Below, piece by piece: positions 1 through 23,576 of a stretch of 64,000 bases of DNA (position 1 is the first letter of the stretch; each line of letters starts with the position of its first letter). This DNA comes from Whitmania pigra. Taxonomy: Eukaryota > Annelida > Clitellata > Hirudinida > Haemopidae. Where the stretch lies: the NCBI GenBank assembly GCA_021613335.1, contig JAJTWR010000159.1, forward strand, positions 2,080,001-2,144,000, read 5' to 3'. Below the pieces are notes generated by a model that saw only the letters and a list, made by a program, of their open reading frames with translations, had not been told where the DNA came from and ran no database searches. Made by a program: the position numbers and the translations under genes.

Positions 1-256
1 CAGTGAAAATTTTACAATTCCATATGTCCCAATAATTTTGCTAATATTGTTTAATTCATTCAAATGAATTATGAACTTCAAACTAATAATTTATTTATAT
101 TTGATGTTGAGTTAGAAACAAATTAATAGTCAAGCCTTCATGAATCTAAGTTCCATGCTTGAAAAAAACTTGAAAAACTTTTGCCCGATTTTTCTAAACT
201 TTGTTTTATATTTTTGGGTGGAATCTGTCACCTTACCTCTGCCTGTTTCTTCACAG

Positions 257-852
257 TTTACCGGGGTAGATTCAACGATATTAAAGTGATTTATAAATTA
301 TCAGAAAATTACTTTTTTAAAAAGATACTTCCACGTCGAATCCTTGCAGGCAAATATAATGCTAATAATTTATTGACAAAATGTTTAACTAAATTTTCAG
401 TAAATTTAGAACCAGTTGTGATCCCTGTAATTGCTGGATTAATCATCACAACTCTGATTATCTCAATCGCCTGCATTGTTACCAAAAAGTATGATGGACA
501 CTTGCATTACAAATTGCGTGCTTTTGTTTTATTCAACACGAATTGCTTTTCTTAATATTTAAGCATCAAACTCAAATATCTCAGACAAAAGGCTTTAAAC
601 CAGGACCACAATTTGACTGGAATATACCTGCAACCAATAAGTTACCAAACTTTGATGAGATCTTGTGCCGATGAACCAACATGTCAAGCAATGAACCAGT
701 GCAACCAGGAGTGCGTCAGTGGATGTGATACATATGATTCCATTAAAGATGTATGCACTTCTCTCGATGATGGATACCTCAAGCCTGCTGATGTTATTGG
801 AGAATCAAGTCAGCAAAAGATTCAGGAGGAAGACAGATACATTTTAGCTTAA
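257..852 (+). CDS. 3' end of a single-pass membrane protein (partial, unrecognised)
   Basis: Three exons join in phase: 257-382 (acceptor TTCACAG, donor phase 1), 401-488 (donor phase 2) and 585-852, ending in TAA. The second exon encodes a clear transmembrane helix (VIPVIAGLIITTLIISIACI) followed by basic residues, so the last exon is probably a cytoplasmic tail of about 90 residues. That tail has clustered cysteines (CADEPTCQAMNQCNQECVSG) and ends DRYILA. Upstream exons may lie outside the window, and the intron at 383-400 is only 18 bp, which is too short for normal splicing. The first two exons may therefore really be one exon, or one junction may be wrong; the frame is open through it either way. 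I do not recognise the family. The transmembrane segment and the stop are the firm parts. Confidence 0.45.
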
Positions 853-2669
853 CGTTTACTAAGCTTCGATTTTGTATCACCATATTTTTCATATTGTTAG
901 TTAAGTCGATTGATTTACTCACTGCTACTCGTTACATAAATATTTCGCATGCATTACTTTGTAGTATTAATTTTCACGATTTTTAAAACGAATTTGTATA
1001 CTGGTTTTCAGGCAAATGTCCTACCATGCAGCATCTCCAAGCAAATAGTATTAGTAACCGATCAGGGTTGACAGGTAACTAGTGATAGTCTAAGTACAGC
1101 ATATGATTATCATAGGTTTAGTCGCAGGGGACGAGAAGGGGTACTTTCCCTCGATGCATCCAGTAGGCAAACCGTACGGACGGATTGATGGATGAATGAA
1201 TGGCCCGCCTGCAAGCCTAAGTGTAGTGAAAATAGTTCTAAATAGCTTTCATGGTATGACATTTTCCATTTTGATTGTTTCTCAAGTACAGTAGGGGGCA
1301 AAATGATCTAGAACATTTGTATGTTAACTAAAGGCAAATTAGAATTAATAATAATAATAACAATAAAAATATTGAACAAATTCACACGGGTTCAAATCGG
1401 GGGATCAGACAGACCAACCGATATCATCGCGCAATGAAACTAAATATCGGAGAACAAAATTCACATCGAACGTTTAGGAGTATGGGCTTGTTGAAACCTA
1501 ACCTAACTTAAATCTATTAAATCTATCGTCAACTTCATCCAATCTGGGTCTCAGAAAAGTGTCTAGCAACACGAAATATCGTTCAGAGTTAACAGTCCAA
1601 ATTGAACACGGAATACTTTTTGCGTTGCAGTTGCCGACTCGTTCTTGTTAAAAGTTTCCACAATGAAAGCTCGATGCAGGCCTGTTCAATCCATCCGGGT
1701 AACCAGAAACGAAATAAAACAAAATGACAAAATCACATGTACATTCGGAAAATAAAAACACTTTCATCATTTATTCTAATTTTCTTCAATTAAACACAAA
1801 ATACACACAAATGTGACAGATCATTCATTATAATATAAGAAACTCACCTAAACCTAAAGAAATTTTATCTTTTAAATGATTTCAATAATTTACCACCAGG
1901 ATCAAAAATTTTGGTAGCTACGCCCTCCCTCAAATCCAGTCACCAGTGCTCTGGATCCGCCGCCTGGCGCAAACCCTAAGCAGCGGAACAGTCCAGCTAT
2001 CAAAGCCCGCATTGGTAAAAGTACCATTACTAAATACCCGACGTCAAAGTTTATTTAAACTCTCTTGATACAAATCACGTGGAATAAAGTTTTATTTGAA
2101 TCTTGAAACTTCTGAAGAGTGAAGTGTTAAACCTTTGTGCATCTAATAGATGCTGAATGCTTTAATGTGACTGGCGCTATTTAGCACGAAATGGAGCTTC
2201 TCTTTTGCTTCCTGTTAATGAGATATATCAGTATGTTGTGCATTCTTAATCTGCTTTCAAATGCAAAACCCATCCTCCTGATGTTAGCACCATTCAACAA
2301 TTTCATGAGATCTATCAAGTGAAAATCATCATCATGATGCAGAAATAAGAATGTACTGAAAAAAAAATTCAATTGAAATAAAGTTAAATTATAATCACTT
2401 AATCGGAAAGCGATTCTTAATAAAGAGATAAACAAAATATTCAAACTAAAACAATTACAAAATAAAAATTAAACTAAAAATACTTAATTAAATTAGCATG
2501 GTTAAATTAACTTATTGAAATAATAACTTTACCAAAAACTAGATATTTTTAAAACATAACAAACTATATACTGGTGTATGTCACATATTTTTATTTTATT
2601 TGACTCGGTCCCTCACCAATTCTTCAACAAAATCTGGATCCACCAGGCATCACGTCCCTTTCGCGAAGG
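853..2669. other. Intergenic, no gene seen
   Basis: No coding region with believable splice sites was found on either strand. The stretch holds a short AAT run near 1347-1362. Near 1912-1985 there is a GC-richer patch containing GTAGCTACGCCCTCCC, a kind of motif often left by degraded transposons; similar GTAGCTA(C/G)G motifs occur at 10952-10976 and 60330. The short open frames at 1110-1301 and 2181-2444 have no family resemblance and lack splice context. Confidence 0.5.
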
Positions 2670-2695
2670 TCAAGATATATTTTCATTCATTTGTT

Positions 2696-5198
2696 TTATG
2701 AACGGAGAATTGCTTGGTCTAAAAACTTCCGAGATAAAATCATTTGGATAATCATTGACCTGGATTAGAAAAACGCAAATGAATAAATAACTGATTTATC
2801 GGTATTTAACCATTTTAAAAAGGCCAGAGTCATGAGAATGAGGAATATTATTTTGAATTAAAATATTATACTTACTTTGATTGCATTTAATTAAATTTTT
2901 CATAAAAAACTGCTCTTTCAAACTAACTGCAACTAAACCATCCAATAATAACCAGGTTGTGTGTAAAATATCCAGTATTTGAAGTCCTAAAATAAATTTG
3001 TGAAAAATATTTGCCCTTCTCGTCGAAGGAACAAATTCTTCAATGTTTCTATTAATTGGTGTTGAAGTTTTGCTCGACTTTTCTAAGTATTTATCGATCA
3101 TCTTCCCGGTTTCCTCTTTGAATGTCATGTATGAGGAGCATTTGGGGTGTTTAGGCAGGTAGGAGTTGAAAGTGTATCTGAAGCTCGATTGCAAATGCAT
3201 CATGCCGGTGGTCGAGAAATTTTGTATAGTCTGTTGTTAAAGTGAAAAAGAACTAGTACAACAAATAGAAACGTTGAGTTTTCATTCCAACGTTCAGCCA
3301 TTTATAATAGTATTGCTTTATAATATGGCAATAATATAATAAATTAATTAACATGACAAGACTTACTTCGTAAAGAACGAATATATGTATGACAATATAC
3401 TTGCAGTACATTATGAACTTTGACAAGAAATCCTTAGGGCTGGACGATCGCGGGCATTTGAATTCCTTCAAACAAAAACCATCAATGAAATCCTCGATCC
3501 TTTTTATCTTCTGGTCATCTGTGGTTGCTGACAAGAAGTAGCTGTAAAGGTGTTTGATGAAGAATGACAGATTATTGTATTTCCATTTCTTCACAGAGTG
3601 CGTCAGAAGTCTTATGAATTCGGAACCATAGTCGCCAGGAGTCTCATGAAATTCCTAGATTCCAATTAACGTTTTAAGCAATGATTGTCAATGATGTATT
3701 TGTTAATATTTGTAATTTGTTAAGAATTGCAATTAAGTATTTTACAATATCAAAGCATTCTGTAACATTAAAAATATATTATTACATGAAATATGTATAT
3801 CGTGAAGATGCAATGAGCTAGTTATTAAAAATATAATTAAATTTACTAGACTCCAAATAAAATAATGTACTAATGATATATTTATATTAACCAAAATACC
3901 TTTATATCTAGAAAATTTCTCAGAAGATTTTGTCGGCATTCAACTGTCAAATATATCATGTATTAATAATGACTTTTAATCGTCTAAAAATGTAATTAAA
4001 TTAAGACAAACCACTAAGCAGATCGTAATTAATAAAAATATATTATTTAAAAAATTAGTCCATGTTAACCCATTACAATCAGTTTAATTTAATAAATCAA
4101 ATTTGAATTGGCCAGAATGAATCGTTAAATCTCATAAAAATGAATTATACTTGCGTTGTTCCAACAGCCAACAAGCCCTTCGTCTTGAATTTGGTTTTGG
4201 ATCGCGGACTTCACCATATGATGGCCTTAGCCAAAGAAATGAAATTAAATCTGAAATTAAATAAACTTCAGTGTATGAATCTAATCTAGTATCTAAGTTC
4301 ATTCACCTAAATAAAAAAAGTAAAGATAATTGAGTTTTCTAAATATTTTTGCTTCAATAAATAATTAAATTCAGATTTCATAATGAATAATTACACTGCA
4401 AATCATCTGGTGAGATTTTTGACTTCTTGATTTGATTTTTGATGACTTCCGAGTGTTTCTCGAGAACCACAATTAGTATTTTTATAATTGTATCATTTAA
4501 TTTATTGATAACATTGACAGAAACATAATCAATACTTGAACAGTCAACCAAGAAGCTGGAAAGATAAAATGGTCTGTTAGTTGTCTATCGTATTTTAATT
4601 TGTTAGTGATTTAGTTGCTTGATAATTCACATTTAATTGATCCTTATTATTTGAGCCTACTTTACTATTTGTAAGGGTAATAATTTATTTTTTTACATCT
4701 TTAGACAAATAAAAATTTACATCTAGTTAAAAACTATCTATGAATCTATTAAACTTATTAAGCAGATCTATTAATTAACCAATCCAGTGATTTTCGTACC
4801 GAATGATATTCTTGACTGACACATTAGGGTTACTAAAGTTCTCTTCAAATGTTTTGTTGGACACTTGATCAATCAACTGAATAAGTAGCGTCACCATTTG
4901 GCGGTCAAACATAGACTGTTCAAACGGAGAGCAAGTCAATGTTAAATGGATTTTAAGCATTGAAATAAAACAGACTATTGTGTCTTAAAACAGACATATT
5001 AATAAAATATCTATATAATAAAGAAAATGACATGAATATAATGTAAGGGTGTTTTTTAAAATTTCTTTATGTATGCAATACACATTAATTCTATGACATA
5101 AAGATTTTCAAATGACATTACTATGGATATGATGTTACTTTGGATGGCACAATAACAATTCCCCACCAGATATTTCTGGATTTCTTCCGAAGCAACTC
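2696..5198 (-). CDS. Unrecognised multi-exon gene, helical protein
   Basis: Seven internal exons join in phase on the minus strand: 5198-5122, 4915-4800, 4555-4395, 4225-4151, 3943-3900, 3654-3367 and 3230-2876. They give about 372 continuous codons with amino-acid composition typical of an alpha-helical, HEAT-like protein (segments such as VSVKNIIRFLVDCSS and HKFILGLQILDILHTTW). The end is ambiguous. The strong donor at 2875 (GTAAGT) joined to the acceptor before 2759 gives a stop after two codons. The weaker overlapping donor at 2871 (GTATAA) gives a further 21-residue tail ending at 2696. The 5' end is not settled: an open frame at 5767-5564 may be an upstream exon, and it starts right at the RPS2 polyadenylation region. 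No domain was recognised. Confidence 0.5.
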
Positions 5199-5814
5199 CT
5201 ATAATAAATTCAATTTTGTCAAGAAACTATTCAGGATGAGTGTGAACAGGACATCAAACCACCTCACCCATGGCCCATTATCTTAATTTGTGGATTTATT
5301 TTCAACAGCAAATATCTTGCAGCATAATTCTTAATTTAGTTCTTTATAATTGACACAATAACTCTGAATAATTCAGCTAGAAAGTATGTTAGACTCTTTT
5401 GGTGGGCAAAGAGCTTATAGTTAAACAAATGCTTAATGCCACAGTAAATTCACAAAACATTCCCGCTATGGCCATGCCCAGAACCTCAAAATAAGCACAT
5501 CACCTTACTTAAGTGGACATAACACCATACTGCACAGCTAACTGCTAACACCATAGTCAACAACTATGACTTCCAAAACCACTGAAAGCTAGAAATCACC
5601 AATGCAAGGTTAGCATCTGAAGATGACTGACTTTGAGCAGTTTCAATGTCAAAATCTTGTAGCCATCCTGTTTCAGTCCAGTTTCTTATATGACTCCAGT
5701 CAAGGCATCCTATGTTCTGTGGTATACTTAAAATATCCCACACTAAAATAATCTTACGACAAGACATGAATTTTCATCACCATTTATTTTATCATTATAA
5801 ACTGATGATCAGTT

Positions 5815-6823
<1,009 letters not shown>

Positions 6824-6954
6824 TTAGCTAGCAAAATACGTTCCAGTTAAATCGCTGGATAATTTTACAAATATAATATTTTTACAGTTTTTCATGAGTA
6901 ACTAGATAATGAACCAAATTAAATAAGCTATACACTAAATAAGGGCAGACGAAC

Positions 6955-6994
6955 CTCAATAACAACGAGCACGGCGAATGTTGAAAAAAGGAAG
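6955..6994 (-). promoter_or_regulatory. RPS2 5'UTR exon with TOP-like start
   Basis: On the minus strand CTTCCTTTTTTC begins at about 6994. This is a C followed by a pyrimidine run, the pattern of 5' terminal oligopyrimidine tracts that place ribosomal-protein mRNAs under growth control. About 40 nt later comes a donor (GAG|GTTCGT at 6955). The matching acceptor (TTTTGCTAG) ends at 6828, just before the start codon. The transcription start itself is inferred. Confidence 0.55.
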
Positions 6995-7000
6995 TCGTCG

Positions 7001-8527
7001 AAACCCAAAGATTCGAAGGATAATATTTACGATAATATACAGTTATGTAAAGTACAATTAAAAATAAAATTATTATTTTAAAATATAATTAATTATTATT
7101 TTGTGTTTTTTTAAATAGAGTAAATAATACCAAGTCAATATGCGGGCAAGCAACTTTAAATACATAACTTCAATATTTGACATTAATTAAAATTAAGCAT
7201 AAAATATTTGTGACGATTCTAATTTACGTAAATTTTACTCAAAAACTTATTGAAATTTATAAAATAATGACAACTATAATAATGTTGATTAAACTTAATT
7301 GGTATATTAAGTTACTTAAATGCTGGCTTAATATTAACAGTTCCACGGTTTTTGTAATGTCTATTAAACAATTAAAAGTAAAGAACTAATATAATTTGCA
7401 ATTGACTTTAAAAAATTGAAGGAAACATCCTAAAAGATAAACTGCCGCTATCGGATGTCCAATGATTATAAATTTAGTAATTTCAAAATCGGATGAATTG
7501 AATTGGATTGTAGATCTATACAGGTTATGGGGATTCAAAACCATTGTTCATTGACCGGATATGTAAATGGGTCTCCTGGGGAAAACGGTTGGACCTAAAC
7601 AAATTATGGAGTAGCGTTTAACAATCGATTTATCAAAAATGGTTCTATAATCCAGATTTGAACAAATATTTGAGAAGATCTGTCCAAATGATGAAGGCAA
7701 CAAGGGGTGATCAAGTTCCACATATGTTAAATTTAAATTAATCTCGATCTTACATCAAACTCCCTGCCTTTTCTGTTAAAACAGCATTGATTTTATGATA
7801 CGAAATGAATTAAATCAAATGTAATTTCGAATCGTAGAATCTTAACGCTTTGGGGTCAGATTTATCTGCTCAAATCCACTTCGAACATGTAGGTTCAGAT
7901 TCAATATCTCTTGTAGCTATCATGCTTACTAAGCACACAATTGTTAGATGTTCCATAGAATTAGAAGCCTATAACAGAAAAAAGCACATCTTTCATTAAT
8001 CAAATAAATAACAAAGGAAGCTCTAATCATCTTCATCATTACATTATTATTTTATTCAATTTACCATGTTTTTGAAGCCTCAAACACGGACCCAAACAGT
8101 TAATTTCAAATCCATGACACACCGTTGTAACGCAGAATAGCATAAAATATACTCAATTTCTTTATATTTACACTTAAACATCGGTGGACCACATACAAGC
8201 AGGTGCCAATGTACCGCTGCTTATGCGTTCCTATTCATAATAGGACAACGAGATAAGACAACTTTATGAGATGCTTACCAATGCCCAACCCTTACAATCA
8301 CTGCATTTGACAAATTAAATTATCCAGAAAAAAATCAAGCCTCACTACTAGTGTGGTACATCTACAGCACTAACTCTAATAAGCAACACAAAACTGTATA
8401 AAATCTTAATTTTATTATCCACGAACCAAACTAAAAGTGCTCCTAGTGGATCAGATGTCACAGGATACAAATAAATAAGTCATTGTAGGCAAGCTTCCAT
8501 CATGATCCCCACGTAAAGGCATTGAAT
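7001..8527. other. Intergenic between RPS2 promoter and SERBP1 3' end
   Basis: Very AT-rich, with no convincing gene on either strand. It contains the SERBP1 polyadenylation signal (minus-strand AATAAA, about 8416-8411, some 112 nt after the stop). The small plus-strand open frame at 7177-7389 is compositionally just AT-rich filler. Confidence 0.5.
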
Positions 8528-9968
8528 CTACGAGAGACTAGGGAAATCCTTCTCATCAGCAACATTGGGGATCTCAGCAGCATCCCTGGGTGCTCTCCTC
8601 TCGGGGTTGAAGCCCCTTCTGTTCATTCCACCTCTGCCTCTTCCACCACGACGAGCAGCATCATTGAACATGATCTGAATATCCACCTTGCTAGCCTGCT
8701 TCTTCTAAAAGAAATTCAAAAATATTTCTTAATGTATGTAGTTCAGAAAAGAGTATCAACATTTTAACCAACCTCGACTTCTTCCTCCTGTTCATCTTCT
8801 TCATCTTCCTCATCATCAGTGCTCTTCTTCAATACAACCATTTTACCCCACTTTGGGTCTTGACAACCTTCATTGGCTTTCCTGACATTGAAAGATGCCT
8901 TTAGTCTGTTCTGCTCTTGCATCTTTTTCCATTCATCCAAAGTGTATTGCTTCTCCTCCGGTTCAGGTGCCTTTACTGGAGTTGGTTCTGCAGCAACCTG
9001 AACATCCTTGGCAACTTCAGTCCTTCAAATAAGGTTTTAATGAAATAATGCCACACAATAACCCGGCTCAATAACTATAAATTTCATACTTGGTCAGGTC
9101 ATCTTGGCTTGACGAAGCCTCTTGAGCAACATTCTCACCCATTTGTTCACTGATGAAAAGATAGAACAAAGTCAGCAATTTCAAAAACCTACGCAGTTTA
9201 AGTAACGTATATACTTGATGTCATCCCTAATTGAGCCCCAATTGTGAGCTCCACCTCCTTCTCTTTTCTCGTGAGGCTTGACACCACTAGTGAATGAAAG
9301 TGATGTGCACGTCATGTTTACCATAAAACATGTTCATGCATCCATCACATATTACGTCTTTGCGAACTCACCTCTTCTCATTTCCGCTGTGGCGATCGAA
9401 TTCACGCTTTCCGGTAGCTTCTTCGGGTCCCCTCCTGAAGCCTCCTCTTCCTCTCCTCAATCCTCCCCTACCCCTGAAGGGCCTGTCCTCTCTGGGCTTT
9501 CCATCGTTGTTCCACGTGGTCTTGGATTCTCCATCAGCGCCTACTTCAGCTCTTGGTGGCCTATCTGTATTCATTTCAATATCTTAAGATCGACCATGAT
9601 AAAACTCGAAATGAGCGTCACCACGTGGCTTGCAGCATTTACAAAAATTCAAAATTGCGTATTAATTCAATCTCACTTGGTGTGAACTTGTTCGATTGGT
9701 TGGCAGCCGATCTGGAACCGATGGGCTTAGCAGGAGCAGATTTTTGGGGGATATTTTTCTCATTCTTTTCGTTCTTCAAAGCAACTTCAGCTGGAAGTGG
9801 TTTCTTAACCTGAGCGGGTTTTGGAACGGCTGCGGCATTCTTTTTTGCCAATGCTTCTTGCTCTTTCAACTTATTTATCCTCTCTAAAGGATCGTCTCCG
9901 GCATCATCGTCGAACTGAATAGCATCGAACTTGTTCTGAATAAGAACTCTGTACTCCGTCTTATCCAT
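8528..9968 (-). CDS. SERBP1: SERBP1/HABP4-family RNA-binding protein
   Basis: Family members bind mRNA and ribosomes; SERBP1 clamps inactive 80S particles with eEF2. Six exons join in phase: 9968-9677, 9564-9372, 9286-9215, 9149-9090, 9022-8773 and 8704-8528 (347 aa). Visible features in order: an N-terminal segment [20 protein letters not shown]; an Arg/Gly-rich box ([15 protein letters not shown]); the diagnostic motif [16 protein letters not shown]; the HABP4/PAI-RBP1 core with [14 protein letters not shown]; an acidic run; a second RGG box ([16 protein letters not shown]); and the C-terminal DEKDFPSLS. The ATG sits 1 nt after a splice acceptor (AATTGTAG). A probable 5'UTR exon ends at 10017 (AGAG|GTTCAT). 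It lies on the same strand as RPS2. Confidence 0.94.
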
Positions 9969-10466
9969 CCTACAATTAAAATTAGTAAAAGCACGATCAA
10001 TGCACGTCGAATGAACCTCTATGCGAAAAACGTGACTGCGGACTCCATTCGCAACAGAAAGGTTTCCTGTCCAAAGACTAGTCAAAGAGCATGATAGCAA
10101 ATAGCATAAGATATTTTCTCATGATTAAAAAAAAGCTACTTAACTAAAATTTAATTAATTCTTATTTTATAAAAATCGACTAAAAACTACCTTAAGCACT
10201 GTTCTATTGAAAAAACGGAAATGAAATCTTCTCTAAGAATGTGGAATCATATTCTTTAATATTAAAATTTTTTAGTAATTTATAACTGCACATAATTAAA
10301 TAAATAAAATTATATGGTTTCACGTTATTTTAAGGCTTTATGCTTTGAATAATTAATAACTTATTTGTTGATAATGATAATTTGTAGCTATCACTCATTT
10401 CTACATTAAGCATTGCTTAAGATTTTATTAAAGTTATTCATGTTATATTTTTATATTATTTCAATT

Positions 10467-10576
10467 ATGTTAAGAATTGTTAAATTGGAGAATTTCTTTA
10501 CATTTCCAACCTCGTTGTTTGCTCGAAATTATTTGGCTGTTAAGACTAAATCCAAAATCGTCGGCGCTATTACAAA
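10467..10576 (+). CDS. First coding exon, possibly of a mitochondrial protein (partial)
   Basis: An ATG opens a 36-codon exon that ends in a good donor (ACA AA|GTAAGC, phase 2). The encoded peptide is basic with hydroxylated and hydrophobic residues and contains FARNYLAVKTKSK, the look of a mitochondrial targeting sequence with a cleavage region around RNY. I could not find a convincing second exon to the right, so product and gene length are unknown. It is divergent from SERBP1, whose start is 500 bp away, so the two may share a promoter region. It could also be a chance open frame. Confidence 0.4.
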
Positions 10577-10859
10577 GTAAGCATAAATATTTTTATAATG
10601 TTTCCTGTTCGTTATCTGTCCTAAAACCAATGCAACCTTTAATACTTTAATTTTAATAATATTCCGAAGTCGATTTTCATAAAGTTAACATTCTTTGCAT
10701 TTTTAAGCTTAGCTGCTCTTTGACTAAAACGTGGCTTATGAATAACAGGTTATGCTTAGCAGAGTGCTAGTGCTGTGAAGAGCTTGGAATCGTCCGAGTT
10801 CTGCAACGAACTTTAATAAAATAAATTTTTAAAGAAAGTGGATTGTAAAATATCATGTA

Positions 10860-10976
10860 TCGTAGTTAGGGGTTTCGCCGCCTCCCCTTCCCTCGTTACG
10901 CCATTGGTTTCATGTATCCCCAGTAGTTAAAAATCTGTTTCAGGTAGCACTGGCGGCTGCGAAACCCCTAGCTACG
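10860..10976. repeat. Short inverted repeat (hairpin or tiny MITE remnant)
   Basis: The segment 10860-10881 (CGTAGTTAGGGGTTTCGCCG) is nearly the reverse complement of 10952-10976 (GGCGGCTGCGAAACCCCTAG followed by CTACG), separated by about 70 bp. The arms are far more GC-rich than their surroundings. This suggests the ends of a small non-autonomous transposon or a stem-loop. Confidence 0.6.
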
Positions 10977-12117
10977 CTTCTGCTTTTCAGACAAAATTAT
11001 ATCAAACTGCCACTCAAAGCATGTAATTTCCAATGTAAGCAATGTAAGTGTAAAAATGTTCATCAGATAATGCTGATCGTACTTCATCGTTTCTTTGAGG
11101 ATCTTCTCATACAAAATACATGGTCCCCAAAGTAAAAATGGATTCACAAGAAAATAATTTTTAAGGATTGAATTGGCTATTTGAAGCATAAGATTAAATT
11201 TTATTCCTTAAATTTGTCTTTTATGATATCGTCATTATCTGTAAATCGACGATTCCATTTGCGAGTCAGTCTTCAATAACAGAATCAAAGGGATTTCCGA
11301 CAAACTCGTATCTAGATCGGAAAAACATTCCTTGAATTTTATTTTAAAATTGATATCGTGAATGACATCATGGCAAACAATTACGTAAAGGGAGTCATAG
11401 CTTCTTGTCCATGCCATTTGCCATGGCGTGAAAAGTGACCGAAGCAGTTTCTGATTCTCAATGTCAGTTTGTGACAAAAAGGGTTCACCGGGGAGTGTAA
11501 ATCACAGATGAATGTAATTTCACCTTGCATTCGAAGATTAAAATATCTGTGGTTTAATAATTTTGGTTAGATAGTTAAATTTGATGTAAGGTCTATTCTG
11601 AGAATCACCAGTTTGACGGTTCTTCTCATCTAAGGATATTTCGTTCTCGATGAAGTCTGCAGATATGGAATCCTAGTCTGATATGGTTTTGTTTTAAGGA
11701 AAGAAATCTATCCAATATTGACGCAAAATAAATATCAGACAAAGTAACAGCCTTGAGCAATTCCTTAGGAATGGAAGCCTTTATGTCAGATTGCAGAGTA
11801 GGTTCTTATTAGTAATTGATAATCTCACCTAAACTTTTAAGTCTAATTCCAAACTTTTAAGTTAATGAAACGTGATTGCTCGAAGGTCAATTTTATTGAA
11901 ATTGCTGTTTTTGTTAAGAATTACCTTTTCAAAATGAAATATTCATCATCTTTTGTTATATGATGAGAAATGTATCTGGCGTTGAAGGGTTGGCGCTGCA
12001 GAATTGACGAACAATTTAACGCATGATTGTTATGAAGTGAGCAACTTCGTAGGTTTGAATCGTTAAGTAGAATCCGATGCGCAAAAATCAAGATAGGACT
12101 ATAGAAACATAAATTAT
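10968..12117 (-). CDS. Unresolved multi-exon gene (minus strand)
   Basis: One exon is well delimited: 12117-11925 (acceptor TTTTGTTTTTAG, donor AAAAG|GTAATT), encoding a segment with FYSPILIFAHRILLNDSNLR. Further open stretches with protein-like composition follow: about 11800-11625 (IPKELLKAVTLSDIYFASIL), 11680-11530 (DFIENEISLDEKNRQTG), 11477-11235 (ENQKLLRSLFTPWQMAWTRS) and 11189-10968 (YFLVNPFLLWGPCILYEKIL), the last ending in TAG. I could not join them all in one phase. They are not part of the SLC4A11-like gene, which has its own stop and AATAAA signal upstream. Composition resembles the unrecognised 2.7-5.2 kb gene. The family is unknown, and pseudogene status cannot be excluded. Confidence 0.35.
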
Positions 12118-12278
12118 CTAAAAACAAAATGAAAAACTTAAATTCTTTCGTTAATGTCTACACCACTTCTTAACTATCGATGGCAAACCGTTTATTGCTT
12201 GGAGTTTGCATGTATGTATAATGAGGGAGGGTCAGTTTAAATCAAACTCTCTTCAATCTTGGGCAGTTCAAGGAGGAT

Positions 12279-23570
<11,292 letters not shown>

Positions 23571-23576
23571 GACAAG

